Notes: generated from the sequence alone by a model not told the origin. DNA of 32,915 nucleotides from Bacillota bacterium (GCA_021841025.1 JAKBWA010000098.1:1-32915); one strand, 5' to 3'. Positions 14,373 to 23,398 are shown, counted from the first letter of the stretch. A program made the numbers and translations.

Positions 14373-14901
14373 TGAGTTTTTGGAGAGGGCTGCCAGTCTG
14401 TTGGGCGTGGGTTGCTCCCGCAGGCCGTAAACAGGTGAGTGGGCGAAGGAATGGGCCCGGGGAGTATTGAGCGATGGATCACGACACGCCTAAGTCCCTA
14501 CATGCGGGTCTGTCGTCCAATATTTCGGCTCACAACTCTTAGTTACTCTTAACAGCCACGATAATAAACACACCGGCGAAGGTCGGTACTTCCCACCACT
14601 TCAGCCGCAATGACTTCTATTCGTTGAATGTTTCAGATTCCCAGCGAGAAGCACCCTGCCGCCATGGTACGTTTCACTTTCGGTGATCACTCTGGAAGGG
14701 ATGTTTGTGCCGTGTGTGCCGCCTTATGGCGCCATAAGGCACACTCAGGCGGTGGCAGCTTCGTGGAATCCTCGATGCTTCGCTCTCGAGCCCGTCTGCG
14801 TCTAATTCATAGGGATTAGGCTGATCGTTTTCGAATAAAGTTCAAAGATGAGACATTGTCAATACCGAGACCGGTTCGCACTTTTTCTTGCTAGAGTGCT
14901 G
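14373..14901. other. 529-nt gap without a supported gene
   Basis: Short frames in this stretch (for example 14628-14819 on the plus strand) lack ribosome binding sites and recognisable content. The only clear structure is a perfect 20-bp palindrome at 14721-14740. The neighbouring permease carries a tail that normally precedes a kinase domain, so I looked for a kinase remnant on the minus strand here and saw none. Confidence 0.55.
14721..14740. repeat. Perfect 20-bp palindrome
   Basis: gccttatggc is followed directly by its reverse complement gccataaggc, with gtgtgcc and acac flanks that allow further pairing. No T-run follows on either strand, so it does not look like a simple terminator. 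It could be a protein-binding site or a repeat-element relic. Confidence 0.5.
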
Positions 14902-16560
14902 TCATATGTCTTCTTCGCGTTCCATCACGGTGTTTTCGCCAAGCTGAGTTTCAATCTGAAGTCCTGGAGCCTTGCATAGGTCATGACAATTGGCTTCAAG
15001 ACTGCAACACAAGGAACAAATCGTGCCTTGGTGATGCGGACAATGCATCATGTCGCGGGTTTCGAAAGAAAAATCGCAGACCTTGCAGTTTAATTCCCCA
15101 GAAAGCTGGACGATTTCAGGGCTGGTCCGGGCAATATAATAGCGGCCCCGGGTAATAATGGCAATCATGGGTGAAAGCACAAAGGCTAAAATGAGAGACA
15201 AAAAGGAAGAAAAGGCGGCAAGAGTGGCGCCAAATAGGCCAAAATAGGCGGTAATAGAGACAATAGACGCGATAATCATCGCGCCGAAGCCCACGGGATT
15301 GAAATGATATAAATGTCCCCTCCTGAACTCGATGTAGCTGGGGCTAAGTTTAAGAATGGGTTTATTTATCACCAGATCGGCAACCAGGGCTCCAATCCAA
15401 GCCACTGCAACATTGGAATAGAAACCCAAAACCGCACTGAGAAAGTTAAACACGCCCAGTTCCATCAAAGTCAAGGCGATACCTACATTTAAAATCAACC
15501 ATACCACCCGGCCGGGATGAGCGTGAAAGATGCGGGAAAAGAAATTGGACCACGACAAAGATCCTGAATAGGCATTGGTCACATTGATCTTAACCTGGGA
15601 GATTAAGACAAAGAACGTGCCGATCGTTAAGGCCATGGCGACACTGGGTATCCATAGATGCAGGGCATGTAGATACATTTGAATGGGTTGGTCCGCTTTG
15701 ACGGGGCCCACCAGAGGTGATGCGAAAGAAGCGAGAACTGAACCGCCGATTTGTTTGGCGGCACCGAGAATAACCCATCCCGGCCCTGCGAGAAGCACCG
15801 CGCGCCACCATGCCCGCTTGTTATGTTCTGTCAAATCGGGCATGAAGCGGAGATAGTCGACTTGTTCGCCGATTTGGGCAATTAAAGACAACGTCACACC
15901 TGCAGCGGCCCCAAAGAACAAGGCATTAAAGGTTCCTTGTCCGTGGCTTCCCAAAAAATGTGTCCAGTGTGTAAATATCTGGGGTTGTTTAGTGGCGATA
16001 ACAATGAGAGGCAACACCAAAAGGGCAAGCCACAGGGGCTGGGTCCAGACCTGCAATTTGGACAAGAATGTCATTCCATATATGACTAAAGGGATAATAG
16101 ACACCGAAGCCACGACATAGCTCAAGGCTAAAGGAATGCCAAAGTAGACCGTAAGTGCCTGGGACATCACCGATCCTTCCAAGGAAAAATAAATAATGGT
16201 GAAGGAGGCATAGATCAACGAGGTCAGCGTGGATCCGTAATAGCCAAAACCAGCTCCACGGGTAAGCAAATCCATGTCGATATTGTAGCGGGCCGCATAA
16301 TAGGCAATGGGGATGCCCGTCAAGAAGATGATAGCGGCTACGACGAGAATGGCGGGTAAGGCATTGGAAAAGCCATAACTTAGCGTAATGGAACCGCCAA
16401 TAGCAAAGTCAGCGAGATAGGCAATGCCGCCTAAAGCCGAGCTGGCTACGGCAAACTCACTCCAACGCCGGAATGATTTTGGGGCATAACGCAATGCATA
16501 ATCTTCCATGACAGGGTTGTTGACAAAGGAATTAAACTGCCTTTTGGAAAGTTTTTTCAC
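14902..16560 (-). CDS. NCS1-family permease with cysteine-rich C-terminal tail
   Basis: This 552-aa protein has about twelve membrane helices and the look of nucleobase:cation symporter 1 (cytosine/purine/hydantoin) permeases: an N-terminal NPVMEDYALRYAPKSFRRW segment leading into the first helix, then IPIAYYAARYNIDMDLLTRG. The last 64 residues form a soluble, Cys-rich module with eight cysteines (492, 495, 507, 515, 518, 519, 525, 529), including CPHHQGTICSLCCSLEANC. From memory, a closely similar CPxxxGxICSLCC module links NCS1-like permease domains to histidine kinase or cyclase domains in larger sensor proteins. Here the protein ends soon after, with no enzyme domain. The GTG at 16560 is chosen for TAGGGGGT about 7 nt upstream. 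Substrate unknown; it lies downstream of panB-panE but 183 nt away. Confidence 0.8.
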   Translation of the reverse strand: MKKLSKRQFNSFVNNPVMEDYALRYAPKSFRRWSEFAVASSALGGIAYLADFAIGGSITLSYGFSNALPAILVVAAIIFLTGIPIAYYAARYNIDMDLLTRGAGFGYYGSTLTSLIYASFTIIYFSLEGSVMSQALTVYFGIPLALSYVVASVSIIPLVIYGMTFLSKLQVWTQPLWLALLVLPLIVIATKQPQIFTHWTHFLGSHGQGTFNALFFGAAAGVTLSLIAQIGEQVDYLRFMPDLTEHNKRAWWRAVLLAGPGWVILGAAKQIGGSVLASFASPLVGPVKADQPIQMYLHALHLWIPSVAMALTIGTFFVLISQVKINVTNAYSGSLSWSNFFSRIFHAHPGRVVWLILNVGIALTLMELGVFNFLSAVLGFYSNVAVAWIGALVADLVINKPILKLSPSYIEFRRGHLYHFNPVGFGAMIIASIVSITAYFGLFGATLAAFSSFLSLILAFVLSPMIAIITRGRYYIARTSPEIVQLSGELNCKVCDFSFETRDMMHCPHHQGTICSLCCSLEANCHDLCKAPGLQIETQLGENTVMEREEDI

Positions 16561-16743
16561 GAGAAGACCCCCTACCGAGAAAGATTCCACACAATCTTTG
16601 TGGATCTGTTTAAGAATAGCGGACTTCACGAAAAATTTTTTGTGCCGCCATGACAAGAAATAGCGGGGAAGATGCATCATCCCCCAAGTGGGTGGCATCT
16701 TCTCAAGCGATCTAGACAGAATCCGAAATTTGACGGAGTAGGG

Positions 16744-17637
16744 TCAAGAACTCTCTATAGCGTGGATCAAGTAGGTTAAGGCCTCATGGGTTGGCGCTTG
16801 GAGCCCCCGTGTATGGGCCTTGTGGATGATATAGCCATTAATCGCGTCGATTTCAGTCATACGGTGGCGCTTGGTGTCTTGCAGCATTGATGAGGTATTG
16901 GAAGCAGTCTTTTGACAAAGCTGCAGGACTCGGGAAGCCAAATCGGACGGAAGAGCCACCCCCAAAGCCTGGGCGACGTCGCGTGCTTCTTGGAGCAACG
17001 GTTGGGACAAAGTCCACAAAGGAATTTGAGGCAGCTCTCCATTGGTCACATTCGCCAAGGCAGTGAGGGGATTAATAATGCTATTTTGAATGAGTTTTAC
17101 CCAGCGTTCTTGGTGAAGTGCGGCGTGAGAAAGAAATTTCCACGAATCGGACAAGCCTAATTCTTGCAGTTGCTGCTGCCAAAATGGCACCAGCGGATGG
17201 GGAATCAGCGGTACCACGCAGCGTCCAACAGCCATGACTCGTACCTGTGGCAATCCTGTTTCTTCATCATTGAAGAGGCTGATAGCATCTGTTGTGGTTC
17301 CCACCATTAATTGTTCCGGCGATAAGGGGGGGATCAGAGCTTCTTCCTGGCCCATCCCGTTCATCAAGGAAATGACGAGAAGATGCGAGTCGGCCTTTTG
17401 AAGAAATGTTTGGACGATCGGCATAGCGGGCCATTTGACGACTAAAATGACAAGATCGAACATGGAGGGATGAGCTTTTTCCCAAGGAAGGAACCGGGGA
17501 GTAATGATGGTTCTTGTCTGGCCTTGACTTAGCACATAGGATCCGCCTTGACGTCCTACCATTACAGGGTTAAGGCTTGCAAATAATTTAGCGTAATAAC
17601 GACCCATAGCCCCTGTGCCCAAAATACCCACTCGCAT
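16744..17637 (-). CDS. panE: 2-dehydropantoate 2-reductase
   Basis: This 297-aa protein reduces 2-dehydropantoate (ketopantoate) to pantoate with NADPH, the second step of the pantoate branch of pantothenate and CoA synthesis. It starts with the Rossmann motif GILGTGAMGRYYA. LMNGMGQEE fits the family NGxG motif, RWVKLIQNSIINPLTALANV carries the conserved Lys/Asn-Pro region, and a C-terminal SSMLQDTKRHRMTEIDAING matches the SSMxxDxxxGRxTEID signature. The start has GGAGGAA 6 nt upstream. It lies 23 nt after panB, so the two are almost certainly one operon. panC and panD are not in the window. Confidence 0.93.
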   Translation of the reverse strand: MRVGILGTGAMGRYYAKLFASLNPVMVGRQGGSYVLSQGQTRTIITPRFLPWEKAHPSMFDLVILVVKWPAMPIVQTFLQKADSHLLVISLMNGMGQEEALIPPLSPEQLMVGTTTDAISLFNDEETGLPQVRVMAVGRCVVPLIPHPLVPFWQQQLQELGLSDSWKFLSHAALHQERWVKLIQNSIINPLTALANVTNGELPQIPLWTLSQPLLQEARDVAQALGVALPSDLASRVLQLCQKTASNTSSMLQDTKRHRMTEIDAINGYIIHKAHTRGLQAPTHEALTYLIHAIESS

Positions 17638-17660
17638 CGCTACTTCCTCCGTGCCTTGCT

Positions 17661-18491
17661 TTAGTTTTTATACTCGGTCAAAAAATGCTCCCATTCCCGA
17701 TCGGAGATATGATAGGTTTCGGCATCATTGGGAAAAGATTTATGCAAAACCGCGTTACGATAATCCTGGAGACCGTGAATCATATCGTCCCGAATATGGG
17801 CAAACGGGCGGGCAAACTTAGGCAGGTTCGGGCTTAACCCCAGACAGTCATGAAATACTAAAACTTGTCCATCCACATGTGATCCAGCCCCAATGCCGAT
17901 AGTCGGCACATCCACGTGGTCAGTAACGAACGCGGCGACGCGATCAGGGATTCCTTCCAAAACAATGGCGCTGACACCATGATCGCTCAGTTCGCGTGCG
18001 TCTTGGATTAAACGTTCGATGGCAACAAGCGTCTTGGCCTGAACCTTATAGCCTCCCATCGTGTGGATGCTTTGAGGAGTGAGTCCCAAATGGCCCACGA
18101 CAGGTATTTTCTCCTTAATAAGGGCATCGACCACGGGGATGATATCGTGCCCGCCTTCCAGTTTAACTCCATTCGCCAGCGTCTTTTGCATAACGCGAGC
18201 CCCATTCCTTAAAGCGGTAGGGACATCGGCATAGGTGGAAAAAGGAAAATCGACAATCATCATGGTATGGGGCGCTCCGCGTCTGGCCATGGCCGCATGA
18301 TGTATCATGTCCTGGAGGGTGACCGGAATTGTGGTGTCATAACCCATGGTTGTCATGCCTAAGGAGTCGCCAACCAATATGACATCGATGCCACTTTCTT
18401 CCGCTACTTGGGCCTGAACAACATCATAGGCCGTAATCCATACGGATGGTCTTTGTCCTTTAAGAGCGCGCAATTCGGGTGCAGTTATCAT
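17661..18491 (-). CDS. panB: 3-methyl-2-oxobutanoate hydroxymethyltransferase
   Basis: This 276-aa protein transfers a hydroxymethyl group from 5,10-methylenetetrahydrofolate to 2-oxoisovalerate, giving ketopantoate. Family motifs are clear: ITAYD near the start, ILVGDSLGMTTMGYDTTIPV, VVDFPF, VKLEGG, HLGLTPQS and IGIGAG, with the metal-binding and catalytic acids (VGDS, VDFP, LEGIP) in place. The length is typical. The ATG at 18491 follows GGAGG at good spacing; an ATG 15 nt upstream overlaps that site. It is the first gene of a panB-panE pair. Its substrate is also an intermediate of valine metabolism; no link with the divergent acyl-CoA operon is visible beyond position. Confidence 0.95.
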   Translation of the reverse strand: MITAPELRALKGQRPSVWITAYDVVQAQVAEESGIDVILVGDSLGMTTMGYDTTIPVTLQDMIHHAAMARRGAPHTMMIVDFPFSTYADVPTALRNGARVMQKTLANGVKLEGGHDIIPVVDALIKEKIPVVGHLGLTPQSIHTMGGYKVQAKTLVAIERLIQDARELSDHGVSAIVLEGIPDRVAAFVTDHVDVPTIGIGAGSHVDGQVLVFHDCLGLSPNLPKFARPFAHIRDDMIHGLQDYRNAVLHKSFPNDAETYHISDREWEHFLTEYKN

Positions 18492-18658
18492 TAGGGAATC
18501 CTCCATACTTTTGCTGAATTATGTGGTTTTTAGGTGAAGCAAAGCTATGCCTGTTTGTTGACTGTCTGACAATTTTCTAGATTGCTTTCAATTATAGTCG
18601 TTGCGGACAGATTCGCGGTAGAATGAACTTGAAATTGAGCTAAAAAGGGGAAATCCAT

Positions 18659-19798
18659 TTGAACTGGGATTTAACGGCCGATGAACAGCTGATTCGAGAT
18701 ACAGTCCGGGAGTTTGCCCGGGAACGCGTGGAACCGGAAGCTGGGAAGCGAGACGAAACAGGAGAGTTTCCCTGGGATATTATGAGAGAGATGGGAAGCT
18801 TGGGTTTTTACGGTCTGTTGTTTTCGGAACAGTGGGGAGGATCAGGCGGCAGCACACTCAGTTATGCTTTAGCGGTTGAAGAAATTGGGCGAGTAGACGC
18901 CTCTTTAGGATTAGGATTTGCGGCGCACGTCTCCTTAGGATGCTCTCCGGTATATTTGTTTGGCACTGATAAACAAAAGGAGCAATACCTCTTAGGGGCC
19001 ATACGGGGGGATTATTTAGCGGCTTTTGGCCTCACCGAGCCAGAGGCGGGATCGGATGCCGGTGGGACGAAGACGTTTGCCCAGAAGGATCAAGATGGTT
19101 ACCATATTTCGGGCACTAAGATTTTTATCACCAATGCCAAACACGCCGGCTATATTGTGGCTACGGCTCGAACCGACCGCAACGAACGGCACATCTCTTC
19201 CTTTATTATTCCTCAGGGCACCCAAGGACTTCAGGTGAGGGCAAACTATAAGAAGATGGGAATGCGGTCCAGTGAAACCTGCGAGGTCTTCATGGACAAT
19301 GTGACTGTGCCCAAAGAAAATGTTCTGGGCGAAACGGGAAAAGGATTTCACCAATTTCTCGACATCCTGGATGGGGGACGCATCAGTATTGGCGCTTTAG
19401 GTGTGGGAGTGGCGCAAGCCTGTCTTGACGCCTCACTCAGTTACAGCCGTCAGCGCAAGCAGTTTGGGAAAACCTTAAATCATTTTCAGGCTATCCAGTT
19501 TAAGCTGGCCGACATGGCTATGGAAGTGGAATTAGCGCGGTCGATGGTTCTTAAAGCGGCGTGGCTGAAGGATCAGCATCGCCCTTTTGCCAAAGAAGCA
19601 GCCATGGCTAAATTATTTGCATCCGAAGCGGCTATGCGTGCGGCATCACAAGCTGTGCAAATTCATGGAGGTGCGGGGTATATGCATGATTTTCCCGTAG
19701 AACGCTTTATGCGGGATGCTAAACTACTGGAAATCGGGGAAGGCACTTCTGAAATCCAGCGAATGGTTATCGCCCGCCAACTGGAGTCTAAAGATTAA
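18659..19798 (+). CDS. Acyl-CoA dehydrogenase (short/branched-chain type)
   Basis: This 379-aa FAD enzyme introduces an alpha-beta double bond into an acyl-CoA and passes electrons to electron transfer flavoprotein. Landmarks are [35 protein letters not shown] and the C-terminal [16 protein letters not shown] and [17 protein letters not shown]. The Glu at position 361 in GEGT is where SCAD, MCAD and short/branched-chain enzymes carry their catalytic base; canonical isovaleryl-CoA dehydrogenases lack an acid there and use one on another helix. The TTG start has AGGGGA 7 nt upstream. It opens an operon of leucine-catabolism type, so isovaleryl-CoA or another branched acyl-CoA is the likely substrate, but the catalytic residue argues for caution. 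Confidence 0.9.
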   Translation: MNWDLTADEQLIRDTVREFARERVEPEAGKRDETGEFPWDIMREMGSLGFYGLLFSEQWGGSGGSTLSYALAVEEIGRVDASLGLGFAAHVSLGCSPVYLFGTDKQKEQYLLGAIRGDYLAAFGLTEPEAGSDAGGTKTFAQKDQDGYHISGTKIFITNAKHAGYIVATARTDRNERHISSFIIPQGTQGLQVRANYKKMGMRSSETCEVFMDNVTVPKENVLGETGKGFHQFLDILDGGRISIGALGVGVAQACLDASLSYSRQRKQFGKTLNHFQAIQFKLADMAMEVELARSMVLKAAWLKDQHRPFAKEAAMAKLFASEAAMRAASQAVQIHGGAGYMHDFPVERFMRDAKLLEIGEGTSEIQRMVIARQLESKD

Positions 19799-19804
19799 CG
19801 ACCT

Positions 19805-20494
19805 ATGACGACGAGGGACAAATTGGAATTTTTCTCAAGACGGGTTCTGCTCGAAATAAATGAAGAGGCTTTAAAGTATTGGGGACGAAATCAGTATTAT
19901 TCTTTCCTTCCTCAATGTGTGCACGATATCGTTTTAGGCTGGATTCAGGGCTGTATATTTTCCATTGACCGGCCCGGTCCGTGCCTGCCTGAACTCTTCA
20001 AACCCAAGAAGGCGGCAGAGGTTCCAGATACGTTTGGGGGACGCTGGGCTTTGATGACGCGCACTTTCGGACAGCATCTTTGGTTATTTTCCCATCGGGC
20101 ATTTTCTGCTGCCATTAGAGCCCAAGAAGCATGGAATATAGGGAGAATTATCGGCGGCCCGTTTTCTGTGCGGTGGATTAATAGCTTTGAGCCGTTAAGT
20201 TCAGAACATCTTTCATCACGGACCTTTACTTATGGCCCTTCTCCCGTTGCGGGATTTTTAGCTTACCGGAGCGGGGAGCAGACGATATTGTGGCACCCCT
20301 TGATCTTGGGACCGGCCGGTTTGTGGGATGACGGGCATATTCGCCCCTCTGTAGGGTTGGAGGTCAGAGAAGACGGTAACAACAGCTGGTCGTGGCGGGG
20401 AGAAGCCGTCACGGACGGCTTCTGGAGAGCTGGCCGCTTCTACCCGCTTTTGACTCCGGGTGGCTGGTTCTCGCAAAAAAATATACAGAACTAA
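19805..20494 (+). CDS. Hypothetical protein in the acyl-CoA operon
   Basis: I do not recognise this 229-aa protein. It begins 6 nt after the dehydrogenase stop and ends 15 nt before the biotin carrier, so it is co-transcribed. It is rich in Trp, Phe and Gly, has no signal peptide or clear membrane helix, and has no biotin-carboxylase ATP-grasp motifs, so it does not replace the missing subunit. The second half (SSRTFTYGPSPVAGFLAYRS, then LILGPAGLWDDGHIRP) has a beta-rich look. The ATG has no strong ribosome binding site, so translation may depend on coupling to the upstream gene. Confidence 0.65.
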   Translation: MTTRDKLEFFSRRVLLEINEEALKYWGRNQYYSFLPQCVHDIVLGWIQGCIFSIDRPGPCLPELFKPKKAAEVPDTFGGRWALMTRTFGQHLWLFSHRAFSAAIRAQEAWNIGRIIGGPFSVRWINSFEPLSSEHLSSRTFTYGPSPVAGFLAYRSGEQTILWHPLILGPAGLWDDGHIRPSVGLEVREDGNNSWSWRGEAVTDGFWRAGRFYPLLTPGGWFSQKNIQN

Positions 20495-20509
20495 AGGAGA
20501 ATCCACTAT

Positions 20510-20728
20510 ATGACGAGTATTGTTGCAAGTTTGGCTGGTACAGTGTTTAAGATTTTGGTGTCTTCGGGCGATACAATCACTCCGGGGCAAGAGGTGGTGC
20601 GCTTAGAATCAATGAAAATGGAAATTCCGATAGAATCCGAGATTGGGGGCGTTGTGAAAGAGGTCGTTGTGAAGGAAGGCGATTTTGTCGATGAAAGTGC
20701 CCCGCTCATTATTTTGGAAGATCAGTGA
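20510..20728 (+). CDS. Biotin carboxyl carrier protein (free-standing)
   Basis: This 72-aa protein is a bare biotinyl/lipoyl domain. Lys in ESMKMEIPI is the biotinylation site, and the GDFVDESAPL hairpin completes the fold. AAAGGAG lies about 10 nt before the ATG. It would carry CO2 between a biotin carboxylase and the carboxyltransferase encoded next. Free carriers of this size occur with acyl-CoA carboxylases such as methylcrotonyl-CoA and propionyl-CoA carboxylase in Firmicutes. About 150 nt without a recognisable gene separate it from the carboxyltransferase. Confidence 0.9.
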   Translation: MTSIVASLAGTVFKILVSSGDTITPGQEVVRLESMKMEIPIESEIGGVVKEVVVKEGDFVDESAPLIILEDQ

Positions 20729-20880
20729 AAAAACCCCAAACAAAGGACTCCTTGAACAGAACAAATCCTTAAGCGAAAGCTGGAAGAGGAAAAAAATCGC
20801 TCATTTGTTACACTAAGATTCTCAAGCGTAACCACTTTTGAACTGAGAGTCATCTTAATTTTCGAAAGGCGGACGATATT

Positions 20881-22401
20881 GTGACACCGGATGAATTGGC
20901 CCAAATGCGTAAAAAGGCTTTGGCGGGTGGGCCGCCAAAGTATCACGAGCGGTTGAAAGCCGCACAAAAGTTGTCCGTTAGGCAGCGTTTGGAACTGTTG
21001 TTGGATCCAGACACTGTTGAGGACGGATTGTTTGCCAACGCCCTTGCCAACGATGAGTTGGCGGCGGACGGCGTGGTTACGGTAACCGGAGCCATTGATG
21101 GCAGACCTGTCGTGGTTATGGCTAATGATCCTACGGTGAAGGCGGGATCATGGGGGGCCAGAACCGTTGAAAAGATTCTCCGGATACAAGAAAAAGCGAT
21201 GGACATGAATTGTCCTATTTTTTACCTGGTCGATTCGGCCGGCGCCAGAATCACCGATCAGGTTGAGATGTTTCCCGGCCGCCGGGGAGCCGGAAGAATC
21301 TTTTACAACCAGGTGAAACTTTCCGGCAGGGTGCCTCAAATTTGTGTTTTATTTGGCCCTTCTGCAGCCGGAGGAGCCTATATTCCCGCCTTCACTGATC
21401 TTGTCATTATGGTAGATGGCAATGCCTCTATGTATCTTGGTTCTCCCCGTATGGCGGAGATGGTCATTGGGGAAAAAGTAACACTGGAGGAAATGGGCGG
21501 TGCCCGAATGCATTGCACGGTAAGCGGAAGCGGAGATTTATTGGCAACAGATGAAGAACAGGCAATAATATGGGCTAAGCAATATTTAGGGTATTTTCCA
21601 AGCCATTATTCCAAAAATCCGCCCATAGCTCCTGCAAAACAGCCTATGGCTGTAAATTGGGAAAGCCTCATTCCTTCTAACCAAAACGTTCCGTTTGACA
21701 TGCATAAGGTTATTTTAGGCTTGGTGGATGAGGGAAGCTGGTTTCCTATCAAACCGCTATTTGCCCAGGAAATTATCGTGGGATTCGCCCGCATGGACGG
21801 AGAGCCTGTAGCAATAGTAGCAAATCAATCCAAAATTAAGGGGGGAGTGCTGTTTATCGATTCGGCGGACAAAGCGGCACGGTTTATTAATCTGGCTGAC
21901 GCGTTCAATATCCCGTTGCTGTTTTTAGCCGATGTGCCCGGTTTTATGATTGGAACCAAAGTGGAGCGTCAAGGTATCATTCGCCATGGAGCCAAGCTGA
22001 TTGCGGCAGTTTCGGAGGCAACCGTTCCCAAAATTAGTGTCATTGTGCGCAAAGCCTATGGGGCGGGATTGTATGCAATGGCGGGTCCGGCTTTCGGATC
22101 TGATGCCGTGTTGGCTTTGCCGCCAGCGCAAATTGCGGTTATGGGTCCGGAAGCTGCGGTGAACGCAGTGTACTATAACAAAATTCAGGAACTTGAGAGC
22201 GACAAACGGCAGGCTTTCATCCAAGAACGCCAGGAATCCTATCGCCAAGACATTGACATTATGCGTTTGGCTTCGGAACTGATCGTGGACGACATTGTGG
22301 ATCCGCACCATCTGCGCGACGAAATTGTGCGCAGGTTTCGCTTTTATCACAATAAATCCCGGGAGTTCAGCACCCGCCGGCATCCGGTGACGCCGGTTTA
22401 A
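20881..22401 (+). CDS. Acyl-CoA carboxylase, carboxyltransferase beta subunit
   Basis: This 506-aa protein has the two crotonase-fold halves of acyl-CoA carboxylase beta subunits. Visible motifs include MANDPTVKAGSWG, YLVDSAGARITDQ, FGPSAAGGAYIPAFTD, IVANQSKIKGGVLFIDSADK and FLADVPGFMIGTKVERQGII, with the Gly-Gly and Ala-Gly oxyanion segments (SAAGGAY and KAYGAGLYAMAG). It moves carboxyl from biotin to an acyl-CoA; methylcrotonyl-CoA is likely from the HMG-CoA-lyase-like and crotonase genes downstream, but propionyl-, geranyl- or acetyl-CoA cannot be excluded. The GTG start has AAAGGCGG upstream. No biotin carboxylase gene is nearby. Confidence 0.92.
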   Translation: MTPDELAQMRKKALAGGPPKYHERLKAAQKLSVRQRLELLLDPDTVEDGLFANALANDELAADGVVTVTGAIDGRPVVVMANDPTVKAGSWGARTVEKILRIQEKAMDMNCPIFYLVDSAGARITDQVEMFPGRRGAGRIFYNQVKLSGRVPQICVLFGPSAAGGAYIPAFTDLVIMVDGNASMYLGSPRMAEMVIGEKVTLEEMGGARMHCTVSGSGDLLATDEEQAIIWAKQYLGYFPSHYSKNPPIAPAKQPMAVNWESLIPSNQNVPFDMHKVILGLVDEGSWFPIKPLFAQEIIVGFARMDGEPVAIVANQSKIKGGVLFIDSADKAARFINLADAFNIPLLFLADVPGFMIGTKVERQGIIRHGAKLIAAVSEATVPKISVIVRKAYGAGLYAMAGPAFGSDAVLALPPAQIAVMGPEAAVNAVYYNKIQELESDKRQAFIQERQESYRQDIDIMRLASELIVDDIVDPHHLRDEIVRRFRFYHNKSREFSTRRHPVTPV

Positions 22402-22468
22402 GTCTCGGGTTTCAAGATGCTCTTTTCTCGCACTATACATCATTTTTTAATGAAAGGAGTTGGTGGCA

Positions 22469-23398
22469 ATGGGATGGGAATGGCAGGAACCGCCTTTCGT
22501 ATGGTTTCGGGATGTGTCTCCCCGGGACGGGTTGCAGGCAGAGCATATTGTGCTAGCAACGGAAGACAAGGTGCAATTGGTGAATAGATTGGCCGGGGCA
22601 GGCGTACCGCGTATTGAGGTGACGTCATTTGTCAGCCCTAAGTGGCTTCCACAGATGGCCGATGCAGAGGACGTGATGGCGTCTATTGATCGTAAACCGG
22701 GTGTTGTTTACTCCGTTTTGGTTCCTAATCCAAAAGGGGCAGAACGTGCCATTGCAACGAAACCGGATGAAATGACAGTGTTCGTGTCTGCCAGTGAAAC
22801 ACATAATCAAAAAAATGTTCATCGGTCGATTGCCGAATCTCTTAAGGGATTTCATGATATATGGGCCATGGCGAAGCCTTGCGGAATTGCTGTGTCCGCA
22901 GTGATTGTGACGGCATTTGGCTGTCCCTACGAAGGCGCCGTTCCTCTTGATGCAGTTCTGAATCTAGCATGGCGTCTGCAAGATTTGGGTATTCGTGAAA
23001 TAGCTTTGGGAGACACGGTAGGGGTTGCTCATCCCAAGCAGGTTGCCAAGATGGTTCGGGCATTTCGGGAAAAACTTCCCGATGTTCAACTGGCTTTGCA
23101 TTTTCACGATACCCGAGGTACGGCGCTGACCAATTTACTGGCAGCCGTCGGCAGCGGAGCATCTCGGTTTGAAACAGCATTAGGCGGCATTGGCGGTTCG
23201 CCATTCTCGCCGGGGGCGGGAGGGAACTTGTCCACAGAGGACAGTGTTTATTGCCTTACGGAGATGGAGATTCAAACTGGAATTGATTGTGATCAGCTGT
23301 TGGCTGCTACCCGGTTCCTGGTGGAAAAGTTAGGACATGATGTTCCCTCCAAAGTTTTTCATGCCGGAGGAAAAATGGTGCCGGTTAATGCTCAGTGA
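22469..23398 (+). CDS. Hydroxymethylglutaryl-CoA lyase-like protein
   Basis: This 309-aa TIM-barrel protein is of the HMGL/DRE-TIM family, expected to cleave HMG-CoA to acetyl-CoA and acetoacetate. Metal and substrate motifs are present: RDVSPRDGLQ at the N-terminus, VSAVIVTAFGCPYEG, and HFHDTRGTALTN with the metal-binding His pair. The glycine-rich active-site loop reads GGIGGSPFSPGAGGNLSTED; in characterised HMG-CoA lyases the Ser at residue 244 is Cys (GGCP), a residue important for catalysis. So this may be a divergent lyase or act on a related acyl-CoA. The ATG at 22469 lies 9 nt after AAAGGAG; GTG at 22463 and TTG at 22460 are in frame but too close to that site. Confidence 0.82.
   Translation: MGWEWQEPPFVWFRDVSPRDGLQAEHIVLATEDKVQLVNRLAGAGVPRIEVTSFVSPKWLPQMADAEDVMASIDRKPGVVYSVLVPNPKGAERAIATKPDEMTVFVSASETHNQKNVHRSIAESLKGFHDIWAMAKPCGIAVSAVIVTAFGCPYEGAVPLDAVLNLAWRLQDLGIREIALGDTVGVAHPKQVAKMVRAFREKLPDVQLALHFHDTRGTALTNLLAAVGSGASRFETALGGIGGSPFSPGAGGNLSTEDSVYCLTEMEIQTGIDCDQLLAATRFLVEKLGHDVPSKVFHAGGKMVPVNAQ

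Noticed and set aside
14628-14819. Plus-strand 63-codon frame in the 14.4-14.9 kb gap
   Set aside because: It spans the 20-bp palindrome, has no ribosome binding site and no recognisable motif.
16561-16698. N-terminal extension of the NCS1 permease
   Set aside because: The extra 46 residues have no permease character, and the GTG at 16560 has its own ribosome binding site.
20729-20880. Possible remnant of a biotin carboxylase between carrier and carboxyltransferase
   Set aside because: The 150 nt contain no ATP-grasp motif; a short open frame (KLEEEKNRSFVTLRFSS) has no start codon.
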